The translations under genes and the position numbers were made by a program. DNA of 64,000 bases from DP-36 sp036004365 (GTDB lineage: Bacteria; Desulfobacterota; Binatia; UBA9968): the NCBI GenBank assembly GCA_036004365.1, contig DASYRN010000195.1, positions 1 through 64,000 of the forward strand, given 5' to 3'. Below the pieces are notes generated by a model. That model worked only from the letters and a program-made list of their open reading frames with translations. It was not told the DNA's origin and searched no databases. Within the stretch, counting starts at the first letter, position 1, and every line of letters starts with the position of its first letter. Below are positions 49,361 to 57,837 of the stretch, one piece after another.

Positions 49361-50485
49361 ATGATCTTGCAAAAGCAGAGGGCCGTGATTGGGATGATCG
49401 ACGGCTTCGGTGCTGACTATCTCGAGGCGAGTCCCATGCCCGTGATGAAGACGATGATCGGCGAGGGCCTCTTCAAAAAGGTCAGCGCCGTGTTTCCGAC
49501 CGTGACTAACACTAACAACGTCTCGATCTGCTGCGGCGCATGGCCCAAGGAGCACGGCATCACCGGAAACTCCTATTTCGATGAAGCGACCGGCGAGGCT
49601 GACTACATGGAAAGCGCGGACTTTATACGTGTCCCGACGATCCTAGAGCTAGCCGCCGACCGGGGAATCGCCTCAGCCTTGCTCACATGCAAAGAGAAGA
49701 CGATCCATCTGATGGCGAAAGGCGCCAACATTGCGCTTGCCGCTGAGAATCCGCCGGCTGAGTTCATCGACCGGTTCGGAAAACCTCCGCACATCTATAG
49801 CCGTGAGATCAACTACTGGCTTTGGAAGGTGGCGATCGATATTCTCAAGCGGCGAAAGGATGTCAGGCTCGTGTACGTCCACACCACAGACTACCCGATG
49901 CACACATGGAGTCCGAAAGAGGCGGAGTCGAAGGAGCATTTAGCGACTCTCGATACCCTTCTCGGCGAGGCCCAAGAGGCGGCGCCGGACGCCGCGTTCA
50001 TGATCACGGCGGACCACGGCATGAACTACAAAAAACGCTGTTGGGATCTCACGAAGGCTTGTCGCGACCGGGGTCTCGAGCTGCGCTTTGCGCTCTCGGC
50101 GGAAAAGGACCGTTACGTCAAGCACCATCGGACCTTTGGCGGGTGCGCCTGGGTCTGGCTTAAATCGCCGCGCGACGAGGGCAAAGCTTTCGATACCATC
50201 TATTCTCTGGAAGGTGTCGAGCAAGTTTTGACCCGGAGTAAAGCCGCCGACCGTTTTCATCTGATGCCGGAACGCATCGGAGAGCTGGTCGTTCTTGGGG
50301 ACAGCGATACCGTCTTCGGTGAAATGGATACCGCAAAAGAGGTCCTCGATCCGCGCTATCGCTCCCACGGCTCGTTGCACGAATCGGAAGTGCCGCTGTT
50401 GATCTTCAATCATGCGGTGGAGCTCCCTTCACCCGACAGGTTTGAGGCCAATCTGGATCTAACTCGCCTCTCCTTCGGGAGATAG
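49361..50485 (+). CDS. Alkaline phosphatase-superfamily hydrolase, phosphonoacetate hydrolase-like
   Basis: A 374-residue cytoplasmic metal-dependent hydrolase. AVIGMIDGFGADYLEASPMP carries the first metal Asp; VTNTNNVSICCGAWPKEHGITGNSYFD holds the Thr nucleophile and matches phosphonoacetate hydrolase and nucleotide pyrophosphatases; VHTTDYPMHTWSP and MITADHGMNYKKR give further metal ligands. AAAGGAG lies before ATG 49361. Activity could be C-P, phosphodiester or sulfate-ester hydrolysis; no phosphonate transport genes are adjacent. Confidence 0.83.
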   Translation: MILQKQRAVIGMIDGFGADYLEASPMPVMKTMIGEGLFKKVSAVFPTVTNTNNVSICCGAWPKEHGITGNSYFDEATGEADYMESADFIRVPTILELAADRGIASALLTCKEKTIHLMAKGANIALAAENPPAEFIDRFGKPPHIYSREINYWLWKVAIDILKRRKDVRLVYVHTTDYPMHTWSPKEAESKEHLATLDTLLGEAQEAAPDAAFMITADHGMNYKKRCWDLTKACRDRGLELRFALSAEKDRYVKHHRTFGGCAWVWLKSPRDEGKAFDTIYSLEGVEQVLTRSKAADRFHLMPERIGELVVLGDSDTVFGEMDTAKEVLDPRYRSHGSLHESEVPLLIFNHAVELPSPDRFEANLDLTRLSFGR

Positions 50486-50549
50486 GGATCCAGTCTTTTT
50501 CATCCTTCCGCTTTCTTCCTTCATACTTTTTTTGTTTTTTGTCCTCCCC

Positions 50550-50579
50550 TTGACGACTGTCGCAGACCTAACCTATTTT
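50550..50579 (+). promoter_or_regulatory. Promoter of the shared TTGACG-18-TATTTT type (copy 4)
   Basis: TTGACG 50550-50555, 18-nt spacer, TATTTT 50574-50579, preceded by CCCC and followed by AGGGCC. The binding-protein gene starts 71 bases downstream. Confidence 0.7.
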
Positions 50580-50649
50580 AGGGCCTCTTACGGCGCATAC
50601 TAAGTCGGCTCTCTCCGGACTGCGGTTTGTTGGGCGGGCTTTTCTGTAT

Positions 50650-51627
50650 ATGAGAAGGATCTTAACTTTTTCCCTCGTCCTGATATCCACCCTCTATGTT
50701 TACGGTCCAGCGGCTAAGGGTCAAACAGTCAAGCTGGGCATAACTTCGAAGACGCTCTTCTTTATCCCTTATTACGTGGGCCAGAAGAAGGGATTTTACG
50801 CAGCGGAAAACATCAAGCTCGAGCCTATTCTCATAGGACGAAGCGACGTTCAGCTCCAGGCATTGCTTGCAGGAGAAATCCATATTGGCAGCTTGAATGC
50901 CGATGCGACGATCGTCATCAACGAAAAGGGGGGGAATCTTAAGGTCATCGCCGGAACCGACAATTCGGCTCCCTATATCCTCGTTGGCGGCAAGGCCTAC
51001 AAAAAGATTGAAGATCTAAAAGGGGCCAGAATCGGTGTGTCCGCCTTGCGGGGAGGGGCGACCTCGATCCTCCTGGATTATCTCAAAAGCAAAGGCCTTC
51101 TTTATCCGCGTGATTTCACCATGGTCCTGATTTCGGGCGGGACCGCTGCGCGCCTGACGGCGCTGGAGGGCGGAGCGATCGCCGGCGCGGTTTTAGGCGT
51201 CCCTTATTCCGACATCGCGATCGACCAGGGGTTCAACCGACTTGGCGACACGTTGGAACTGATCCCCACTTATCAATTCAATGCCGTCACCATAAATCCC
51301 GCTTGGGCGGAGAAGAACCGCGCCACCGTGGTCCGCTTCCTCAAGGCCCATATCCAAAGCCTGCGCTGGATCTACGGGCATCCCGATCAAGCCGCGGAGT
51401 TCTTCACTCAGGAAATGGGCGTCAAGCCACCTTACGCTCGCAGAGGCATAGAGTATTTCACCAAAAACAAAATCTTCCCGATAGACGGCTCGTTTACCCT
51501 GGAGGGCCTGAGGATGAACATCGAGGTGCAGGCGAGAGACGGCGTCCTCAAAGAGCCTCTGCCTTCTCCCGAAAGGTATGTCGATCCGAGCTATATCAAG
51601 CAGGCGCACAAAGAACTGGGAATGTAA
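50650..51627 (+). CDS. ABC transporter solute-binding protein, NMT1/SsuA type
   Basis: A 325-residue protein with a signal peptide (ILTFSLVLISTLYVYGPAAKG). Family stretches: LGITSKTLFFIPYYVGQKKGFYAAENIKLEP, LLAGEIHIGSLNADATIV, YILVGGKAYKKIEDLKGARIGVSALRGGATSILLDYL, and YSDIAIDQGFNRLG. Third protein of this type in the window, again without its own permease. It is followed after 21 bp by a TctC-like binding protein and then a major-facilitator transporter, forming a transport group under one promoter. Confidence 0.85.
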   Translation: MRRILTFSLVLISTLYVYGPAAKGQTVKLGITSKTLFFIPYYVGQKKGFYAAENIKLEPILIGRSDVQLQALLAGEIHIGSLNADATIVINEKGGNLKVIAGTDNSAPYILVGGKAYKKIEDLKGARIGVSALRGGATSILLDYLKSKGLLYPRDFTMVLISGGTAARLTALEGGAIAGAVLGVPYSDIAIDQGFNRLGDTLELIPTYQFNAVTINPAWAEKNRATVVRFLKAHIQSLRWIYGHPDQAAEFFTQEMGVKPPYARRGIEYFTKNKIFPIDGSFTLEGLRMNIEVQARDGVLKEPLPSPERYVDPSYIKQAHKELGM

Positions 51628-51648
51628 TAGGATCAGGAGGATTCTGTT

Positions 51649-52668
51649 ATGAAAATAGGCTCTCTACTGTTGTCACTTTGCTTAGCGGTTTCGTTTACGG
51701 CGACCTCTCTCGCCCAAGAATTCTACAAAGGCAAGACGATCCGCGTCATCGTCGGCGGGACCGCAGGCGGCGGCTTTGATGTTTACACCCGAGCGATGAC
51801 TCGGCACATGGGAAAACATATCCCCGGCAATCCAACCTTCGTCGTCGACAATATGACCGGAGCGGCGACCCGGATCGCGGCCAAATATATGCATAGCAGC
51901 GCCAAGCCGGATGGCCTGACTTTCGGTATCTTCAACGGTTATTTGATCTTAGGGCGGGTGTTGGGGACAGAGGGGATCGATTTTGATGTGAGGCAATTTG
52001 AGTATCTCGGCGTTCCAGTCAAGGACAACGTCGTGTGTGCCCTTCATAAGGCGAGCGGGGTCACGAACTTTCAGCAATGGGTTGCCGCGAAGACGCCGGT
52101 GAAGATCGGTGGCCTCGGTCCGGGGAACAGCACGAGCGATGTTCCGAGGATTCTCAAGGCGGCGCTCGATCTCCCTCTTCAGCTCGTCGAGGGTTACAAA
52201 GGCACGGCTGACGTGCGGTTAGCCGCGGATGCAGGCGAAGTCGGGGGCGGCTGCTGGGCATGGGAATCCGTGAAGGTGACCTGGGCCAGTGGGTTACAAT
52301 CGGGAAGCGTCAACGTGGTCGTCCAAGCGACGCCTAAGGCGCTGCCGGAGCTTTCGAAGGTGCCGGTCGCCCTCGAAGTCGCCAAGACCGAGGAGGGGCG
52401 CCAGCTGATCAAAGCCGGCGCAGTCGATGTGTCCAGCATCACGCGGGTTTATGCTACGACGCCCGGCACTCCCAAAGATCGAGTCCAAACCTTACGCAAG
52501 GCGTTCATCGACACGCTCAAAGACCCGGAATTCGTTGCCGAGGCCAAGAAATCAAACCTCGAGATCGATCCGCTGACCGGAGAAGAGGTGCAAAAAACCG
52601 TCGCCGGCTTGTTCAACCTAAACCCCGCCACGGTGTCCAAGCTCGCATCCGTCCTTGCAGTGAAGTAA
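51649..52668 (+). CDS. TctC/Bug-family tripartite tricarboxylate-type binding protein
   Basis: A 339-residue exported binding protein. After the signal peptide (LSLCLAVSFTATSLAQEF) comes the family opening YKGKTIRVIVGGTAGGGFDVYTRAMTRHMGKHIPGNPTFVVDNMTGA, where the acid-binding loop is located. The C-terminal ATTPGTPKDRVQTLRKAFIDTLKDPEF is also diagnostic. These proteins bind carboxylic acids for TctAB transporters; tctA and tctB are not adjacent, and the next gene is an MFS transporter. AGGAGG precedes the ATG. Confidence 0.88.
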   Translation: MKIGSLLLSLCLAVSFTATSLAQEFYKGKTIRVIVGGTAGGGFDVYTRAMTRHMGKHIPGNPTFVVDNMTGAATRIAAKYMHSSAKPDGLTFGIFNGYLILGRVLGTEGIDFDVRQFEYLGVPVKDNVVCALHKASGVTNFQQWVAAKTPVKIGGLGPGNSTSDVPRILKAALDLPLQLVEGYKGTADVRLAADAGEVGGGCWAWESVKVTWASGLQSGSVNVVVQATPKALPELSKVPVALEVAKTEEGRQLIKAGAVDVSSITRVYATTPGTPKDRVQTLRKAFIDTLKDPEFVAEAKKSNLEIDPLTGEEVQKTVAGLFNLNPATVSKLASVLAVK

Positions 52669-52678
52669 GGGCGATGGC

Positions 52679-53977
52679 TTGATCTCAACCTTTTTTAAGT
52701 TTCTCTCAGGCATCTACTATGGTTGGCGGATGGTGGGGTTGGTGTCCACCATCCGCGTTCTCGGCGGAGGGCTGCACCAGTACGGCTTCACCGTCTTTTT
52801 TCTCCCGATCAGCCAGGATCTTGGCTTGAGTCGCGCCGCTACTTCTTTGGCCTTTTCTCTCGCCCGAGCCGAGGGAGCCATCGAAGGTCCTGTGGTCGGC
52901 TACCTGGTCGACCGCCATGGCCCAAGACCCATGATTATGGTCGCGGCCGTCCTGACGGGCATTGGTTATATCCTTCTCTCTTGGGTCGACAGCTACGCAA
53001 GCTTTCTTATCATCTATCTGGGGGTGATCTCTCTCGCTTTCACCGCCGGCTTCGTGCATTCGCCGATGGTCGTGGCGAACAGCTGGTTTATTCGGCGGCG
53101 GGCACGCGCCATGACTTTGATCAGCGCCGCGGTGCCGGTCGGCGGGGCCATGATTTCTCCGCTGCTTGCCATGGCCGTTTATGCGTGGGGCTGGCGCTGG
53201 GCCGCCTTTCTTGCAGGCTGCCTCTTTCTATTTATTGCGGCTCCTTTGAGCGTTCGTTTGCGGCGGTCTCCTGAGAGCATAGGTCTTCTGCCGGACGGCG
53301 ACCCGCCTCAGAAAGGGGCCCCTCGAAGCGCCCCGGACAAGAGTCGCGCTCCAGGCGATAAGGAAGAAACGGATTTCACTGTGCGCCACGCCATGAGCAC
53401 GTTTGTTTATTGGATGCTGGTCCTATCCATGATGGCCAGGGTCGGAGCTTACAGCACGGTATCGGTGCACTTTGTCCCGATCATGGTCTGGAAGGGTTTG
53501 AGCCAGGAGCAGGCCGCCCTTTTTCTCGGCGCCTTCGCTTTTTTGAACCTGCTGTCCCATTTTCTCTTGGGATGGATCGCCGACATGATGAACAAGCTAC
53601 AGTTGCTTACTGCCTGCATGTTTATTGCAGCGGCGTCAGTGCTGGCGCTGATGTGGGGCGAGGCCTACTGGCTGCTCTGGCTTTTCACGATTCTGTTCAC
53701 CGTGATCGATGCCTCGTTTCCGATCGCCTGGGCCGCAGTGGGCGATTTTTTCGGCCGCAGATATTTCGCCACAATCCGGGGAACGATGAGCTTCTTCTAC
53801 CAGTGGGGGAGTGTCATTGGACCGGTGCTCGCCGGAGCGATTTATGACCAAAGCCAAACCTACCATTCCGTGCTCTGGGGCCTCTTTGTCCTTCTCTTGA
53901 TTTCATCTTTTCTGAACGCGCTTCTCATCAAGCCCTGGGCCGACTCCCGCAAGCGCCTTCTTGCGCTTTCTTCCTGA
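52679..53977 (+). CDS. Major facilitator superfamily transporter
   Basis: A 432-residue inner-membrane protein with about 12 helices in two halves, with the loop motif GYLVDRHGPRPMIM between helices 2 and 3 and a long charged loop (PDKSRAPGDKEETDF) in the middle. GGGLHQYGFTVFFLPISQDLGLSRA at helix 1 is like oxalate/formate and monocarboxylate transporters. Likely carries an organic acid, which fits the TctC-like protein just upstream. The start is TTG 52679, 10 bp after the previous stop. A copy of its 3' end occurs at 54873-54964. Confidence 0.85.
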   Translation: MISTFFKFLSGIYYGWRMVGLVSTIRVLGGGLHQYGFTVFFLPISQDLGLSRAATSLAFSLARAEGAIEGPVVGYLVDRHGPRPMIMVAAVLTGIGYILLSWVDSYASFLIIYLGVISLAFTAGFVHSPMVVANSWFIRRRARAMTLISAAVPVGGAMISPLLAMAVYAWGWRWAAFLAGCLFLFIAAPLSVRLRRSPESIGLLPDGDPPQKGAPRSAPDKSRAPGDKEETDFTVRHAMSTFVYWMLVLSMMARVGAYSTVSVHFVPIMVWKGLSQEQAALFLGAFAFLNLLSHFLLGWIADMMNKLQLLTACMFIAAASVLALMWGEAYWLLWLFTILFTVIDASFPIAWAAVGDFFGRRYFATIRGTMSFFYQWGSVIGPVLAGAIYDQSQTYHSVLWGLFVLLLISSFLNALLIKPWADSRKRLLALSS

Positions 53978-54009
53978 CGCTGTATCCACGATCACGAGTC
54001 ACGACCACG
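53920..54009. repeat. 90-bp direct repeat, copy 1 (3' end of the transporter gene)
   Basis: The last about 58 bases of the transporter gene plus the following stretch (ending GATCACGAGTCACGACCACG) recur at 54873-54964 with over 80 percent identity. The repeats flank the frameshifted binding-protein gene. Confidence 0.75.
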
Positions 54010-54144
54010 TCCCGCATTCTTGGTCATTTTTACGCTTTCACCCTTCATGATTCTTCCTTTCCCTAGTTCTCCCGCAGGTAGGCTGCACGAACGCGAACCG
54101 CGTTCTTCCCCGCCTGTTGCCTTCCCTCTAAATTTGCCCTAAGT

Positions 54145-54854
54145 GTGGCCAAGGAAGCGCGGGCGATGGCGATGGAAATCAGCGTGCTCAGCGCGGGCGC
54201 GGTCCAGCCCGGGCTGGTGAAAGTCATCGATGCGTTCCGGCGCGAAACTGGTCACGATGTAAAGTCGTCTTCGCTACCGCACCAGCGATCCGCAAACGCA
54301 TCGGCGGCGAGACGGTGGACGTTGTTGTTGCGCCGCTGGCCCTGCTGGATGACCTGGTCAAGACCGGGAAAGCCGCCGCGGCGGACCGGGTCACAGTCGG
54401 ACGGATTGGAGTAGGAGTCATGGTTTGCGACGGAGCGCCGCTGCCGAAGATCTCCACTGTTGATGACTTTAAACGATCCCTGCTGAAGGCCGAATCGGTC
54501 GTTTACAACCGGGCCTCAACCGGGATCTATCTTGAGAGTTTGTTCGGCCGTCTAAGAATCGCGGGACAACTGAAAGCCAAAACGACGCGCTATCCGGATT
54601 TCGCTGCCGTGCTCAATCACGTCAGCAAAGGCAAAGGGAACCAAATCGGTCTTGGGGCGACCACCGTCATCATCGAGGGCAAAAAGAAGGGACTTAGGTT
54701 CGTCGGCCCACTGCCGGCAGAGATTCAGAACTACACGACTTACGCCGCGACAGTCACGGAGTACGGGGCTGCCAAGGACGCGCCGCGGGAGTTTGTCCGC
54801 TACATCACAACCCCGGGGGCAAGGGCGGCACTTGCCACCGCCGGCATCGAATAA
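54145..54854 (+). pseudogene. ModA-like substrate-binding protein, frameshifted
   Basis: The first frame has MEISVLSAGAVQPGLVKVIDAFRRETGHDVK; the second continues VVFATAPAIRKRIGGETVDVVVAPLALLDDLV, VGRIGVGVMVCDGAPLPKIS, SVVYNRASTGIYLESLFGRL and GPLPAEIQNYTTYAA. Together they are a complete ModA-type (COG0725) binding protein of about 235 residues. The shift is at 54262-54266; adding one G restores DVKVVFATAP. No signal peptide is visible, unlike exported ModA. The gene lies between two copies of a 90-bp repeat, so the region has been rearranged. Confidence 0.75.
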
Positions 54855-54872
54855 GTTGCGACCTTGTGACCG

Positions 54873-54964
54873 CTCTTATCATCAAGCCCTGAGTCGATTC
54901 CCGCAAGCGACTTCTTGCGCTCTCTTCCTAACGTCTGGTCAACGATCACGAGTCAAGACCACGA
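54873..54964. repeat. 90-bp direct repeat, copy 2
   Basis: Degenerate copy of 53920-54009: ATCAAGCCCTGAGTCGATTC and CTTCTTGCGCTCTCTTCC match the end of the transporter gene, and the GATCACGAGTCAAGACCACG tail is shared. There is no open transporter frame, so it is a leftover of a duplicated gene end. Confidence 0.75.
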
Positions 54965-54986
54965 GCACGCTCTTTCTCTCCCTGTT

Positions 54987-55610
54987 TTACTTCTTTTCGC
55001 TTCCCCAAACCTCTTGGAGCCGCCGCTCCCGGCCGCAGCCGGCGAGGTAGAGCTGATAGCGCAGCGGGTTTTTCAGATGGAAGTCCTGGTGATATTCCTC
55101 AGCGGGATAGAACTGTGAGGCGGCAACGATTTCGGTCACGATAGGCTGTTTGAAGCGGCCTTGGAGTGCCTTCTTGGTTTGTTCCGCGAGGCGTTTCTGC
55201 GTTTCATCATGATAGAAGAGGGCCGTCCGATACTGATTCCCTGTGTCGCAGAACTGTGCGTTGGGCGTGACCGGATCGATGTTACGCCAGTAGACTTCGA
55301 GGAGTTTTTCGTAGGTGATTTTTTTCGGATCGTAGGTAACCTGCACCGACTCGGCGTGGCCGGTGCGGCCTGTGACGACCTCCTCGTAGGTCGGATTCTT
55401 TTTGGTGCCGCCGGTGTAGCCGGAGGTTGTCGAAAGAACGCCCTCGACCTTGTCGAAGAGCCGCTCCACAGACCAGAAACAGCCGCCGGCAAAAGTCGCC
55501 TTGGCACTCTGCACGCTGCCAGTGGTCTCAGCCGCGTAGGCCATACCACCGAGGGCAAGAAGTATTACGCTAGTTACAAAAAGAGCCTTTAGAGTTTTTC
55601 CGGCCTTCAT
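54987..55610 (-). CDS. msrA: Peptide methionine-S-sulfoxide reductase A, exported
   Basis: About 207 residues. The active site is ATFAGGCFWSVE (Cys 44), followed by the GVLSTTSGYTGG, RTGHAESVQVTYDP, and NIDPVTPNAQFCDTGNQYRTALFY blocks of MsrA. The N terminus is a signal peptide (ALFVTSVILLALGGMAYAAE), so it repairs oxidised methionines in the periplasm. A late Cys (AGCGRERR) may act as the resolving residue. GGGAGGGA before ATG 55610 decides the start. Confidence 0.93.
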   Translation of the reverse strand: MKAGKTLKALFVTSVILLALGGMAYAAETTGSVQSAKATFAGGCFWSVERLFDKVEGVLSTTSGYTGGTKKNPTYEEVVTGRTGHAESVQVTYDPKKITYEKLLEVYWRNIDPVTPNAQFCDTGNQYRTALFYHDETQKRLAEQTKKALQGRFKQPIVTEIVAASQFYPAEEYHQDFHLKNPLRYQLYLAGCGRERRLQEVWGSEKK

Positions 55611-55744
55611 AATCCCTCCCAGTAACGATCTTATTCGATCCAAGAGCCAAAATCACGCTTTATCCATTCTTGGTAAGAGCTCTGTGAACGGCATATACCG
55701 TAGAACTCTCTGGAGTTCTTTTGGTTCCCGCTTTTTGGCAACCT

Positions 55745-56467
55745 TTATCCGTCGAGCTCGGGATAATGGCGGAAGATGCCTTGTTGGTTGAAAGGGATGC
55801 GCCGCGGCGATTTTAGGTAGGCGGCAAGCCGGGGGCGAGTCGAAATGCGATCGTGCAGCGCTACCAAGCGCGGATGTGTGGGTTCCAGTCTTGCCATTGC
55901 GTTCGGAAAGGCATAGCGCAAGCCTTCGATCATCTGGAACATCGATAGATCGACGTAAGAAACCGCCTTGCCCACGAGACAGGCGGTGCCTTTCGAATTG
56001 CGCTTGAGTATCCTCTCGAAATAATCGAGGAACTTCGGTAGGCGCTCCTCCCTGAAGTCCGCTGCGCGCCGCATCGCTTCACGCTTCTGCTCCTCATAGT
56101 AGAGACCGCCCGAGATCGGATGATGGGTGTCGTGAACTTCGACGACCCAATCGGCGATTGTGAGCTGCAACTGGTGTGCCCAGAGCCGGCTCGCCTCGGT
56201 TTTTGGCACGAGGCCGAGTCGCGGGGCGAGAAACAGCAGGATGTTTGCGGTTTGCGCGATCACCAGTTTGCCGGCTTTCAGGAAAGGCGGCGCGAACGGC
56301 GGATGCTCGACCGATCGGTTTTCTAAGAAGCGCATCAGCGCGGTAACGCCGCCGCGCTTCGGGAGACGAGCAACATCCACGTAATCCGCGCCCGTGTCCT
56401 CAAGCGCAAGCCGGACAAACTCGCCACGGCCCTGTATTTCGGGCCAGTAATACAGCTCATAGCGCAT
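55745..56467 (-). CDS. Glutathione S-transferase family protein
   Basis: About 240 residues. The N-terminal domain is YELYYWPEIQGRGEFVRLALEDTGADYVDVAR, with a Tyr in the catalytic position and the glutathione-contact motif VIAQTANILLFLA (Gln-Thr at the usual Gln-Ser site). The helical C-terminal domain has CLVGKAVSYVDLSMFQMIEGL, the N-capping box. Similar to sigma/alpha-type GSTs. GAGGAGA precedes ATG 56467. It is a single gene. Confidence 0.85.
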   Translation of the reverse strand: MRYELYYWPEIQGRGEFVRLALEDTGADYVDVARLPKRGGVTALMRFLENRSVEHPPFAPPFLKAGKLVIAQTANILLFLAPRLGLVPKTEASRLWAHQLQLTIADWVVEVHDTHHPISGGLYYEEQKREAMRRAADFREERLPKFLDYFERILKRNSKGTACLVGKAVSYVDLSMFQMIEGLRYAFPNAMARLEPTHPRLVALHDRISTRPRLAAYLKSPRRIPFNQQGIFRHYPELDG

Positions 56468-56550
56468 GTGGATTCTCCTCGGCACAAAAGTTTCGAGTTA
56501 CGAGTGTCGAGTTTCGAGCTAAAACTTGACAGACTTTTGAAAAATTTTTG

Positions 56551-56639
56551 GTTCACCCTTCGACTCGGCTCAGGGTGAACGGAGAGCTCAGGAAATCATT
56601 GATTATTTTCCGTTCGTGCTGAGCTTTGTCGAAGCATGG
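56551..56639. repeat. REP-like imperfect palindrome
   Basis: Two arms related as reverse complements: CCCTTCGACTCGGCTCAGGG...GAACGG and CCGTTCGTGCTGAGCTTTGTCGAAGCATGG. Each shares TTCGAC, GCTCAG and GAACGG. The first arm also holds the small perfect repeat GTTCACCCT/AGGGTGAAC. Such elements are scattered between genes of many uncultured bacteria; here it lies between two same-strand genes. Confidence 0.7.
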
Positions 56640-56694
56640 AGTTACTTTTTCAACACTCTGCTGAAAAACTAGAAACGCGCAACTAGAAACTCTA

Positions 56695-57645
56695 TTAACC
56701 CCAGGCGAGCGCTCGGGACGCTCCTACACTCCGGCGCCACCGGAGGTCAAACCTCCACAGCCCGGCCGTCTCGGCGTGCTCGAAGGCCCGACGAAGCTCC
56801 TCGTGGCTGATGCCTCGGCCGATCTCCGCGTATTTTTCCTCCGTGCTGGCTTTCCAGGCGGGAAAATACTGGTCCATGATGTTAAGGTAAGTATCTTGCG
56901 ACACTTCCGAGGCGAGATATCGGGTAATGTCCCGGGTATCGTCCAGCATTCCAGGCATCACCAGATGGCGCACGAGAACGCCGCGGAGAGCCAAGCCCTC
57001 CTCGTCCGCCTTCAGAACGCCGACCTGCTCTTGCATCGCCCATGTGACCTTGCGAGCCGCCTCAGGATAGTCGGGGGCCAAGAGATATTTCCGGCAACGC
57101 TCCAAGCTCCAGAGCTTGAAATCGGGCATGTAAATATCCACGACCCCATCCATGAGGTGGATGCTGTCCAGGCTATCGTAAGCGCTCGTGTTGTAGACCA
57201 GCGGCACGCGCAAGCCCCGCTCAATCGCGTGAGGGAGCGCCTCTAGAATCTGTGGCACGACGTGCTCCGGTGTGACGAAGTTGATATTGTGGCATTCTCT
57301 TTCCTGAAGCTCGATCATCATCCCTGCCAGCTCCTTAGGCGTCACTTCGTTGCCTTCGCCCTTCTGGCTCGTCTCATAGTTTTGACAGAAGACGCAGCGG
57401 AGATTGCACCAGCCGAAAAAGATCGTGCCGGAGCCATGCCAGCCCCGCAGCACATCCTCCTCGCCGAAATGCGGGAAGAAGGATGACACGCGCGCGTAAC
57501 GCGCGACCTTGCAAACCGCGTATTTCTCCCAGCGGTTGACCTCGCAGTTGCGCGGGCAGAGAGTGCAGGAGTGGAGACACTCCAAAGCCTGATCGATTTT
57601 TTCTTTCAGGATTCCGCTCTCGTAGCTGATTAAATAGGCGGGCAC
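56695..57645 (-). CDS. PflX-like radical SAM protein (COG1313)
   Basis: A 316-residue radical SAM protein. The 4Fe-4S/SAM motif is CNLRCVFC near residue 80, preceded by an N-terminal Cys group (CTLCPRNCEVNRWEKYAVC) that could hold another cluster. FVTPEHVVPQILEALPHA and VYNTSAYDSLDSIHLMDGVVDIYMPDFKLW are family text. It is related to pyruvate formate-lyase activating enzymes; its target protein is unknown. The start is GTG, divergent from the SnoaL-like gene. No glycyl radical enzyme gene is near. Confidence 0.87.
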   Translation of the reverse strand: MPAYLISYESGILKEKIDQALECLHSCTLCPRNCEVNRWEKYAVCKVARYARVSSFFPHFGEEDVLRGWHGSGTIFFGWCNLRCVFCQNYETSQKGEGNEVTPKELAGMMIELQERECHNINFVTPEHVVPQILEALPHAIERGLRVPLVYNTSAYDSLDSIHLMDGVVDIYMPDFKLWSLERCRKYLLAPDYPEAARKVTWAMQEQVGVLKADEEGLALRGVLVRHLVMPGMLDDTRDITRYLASEVSQDTYLNIMDQYFPAWKASTEEKYAEIGRGISHEELRRAFEHAETAGLWRFDLRWRRSVGASRALAWG

Positions 57646-57837
57646 AAATTTACGCCGGCGGAAGAGGAAACGGCCGTTGCCATGAATCGCGGCTGGAAGC
57701 TCTGTCCCGAGTTTCGAGATCGACCTCCTTTTCCATCTTTGCCACAGGCTTTGTCACTAATCAAAGCCGATGGCCGGATTAACTATTTGGAGTCGGGGCC
57801 CTCGCGTGATAGATTGAGCGACCGCGGAATTGGCGAG

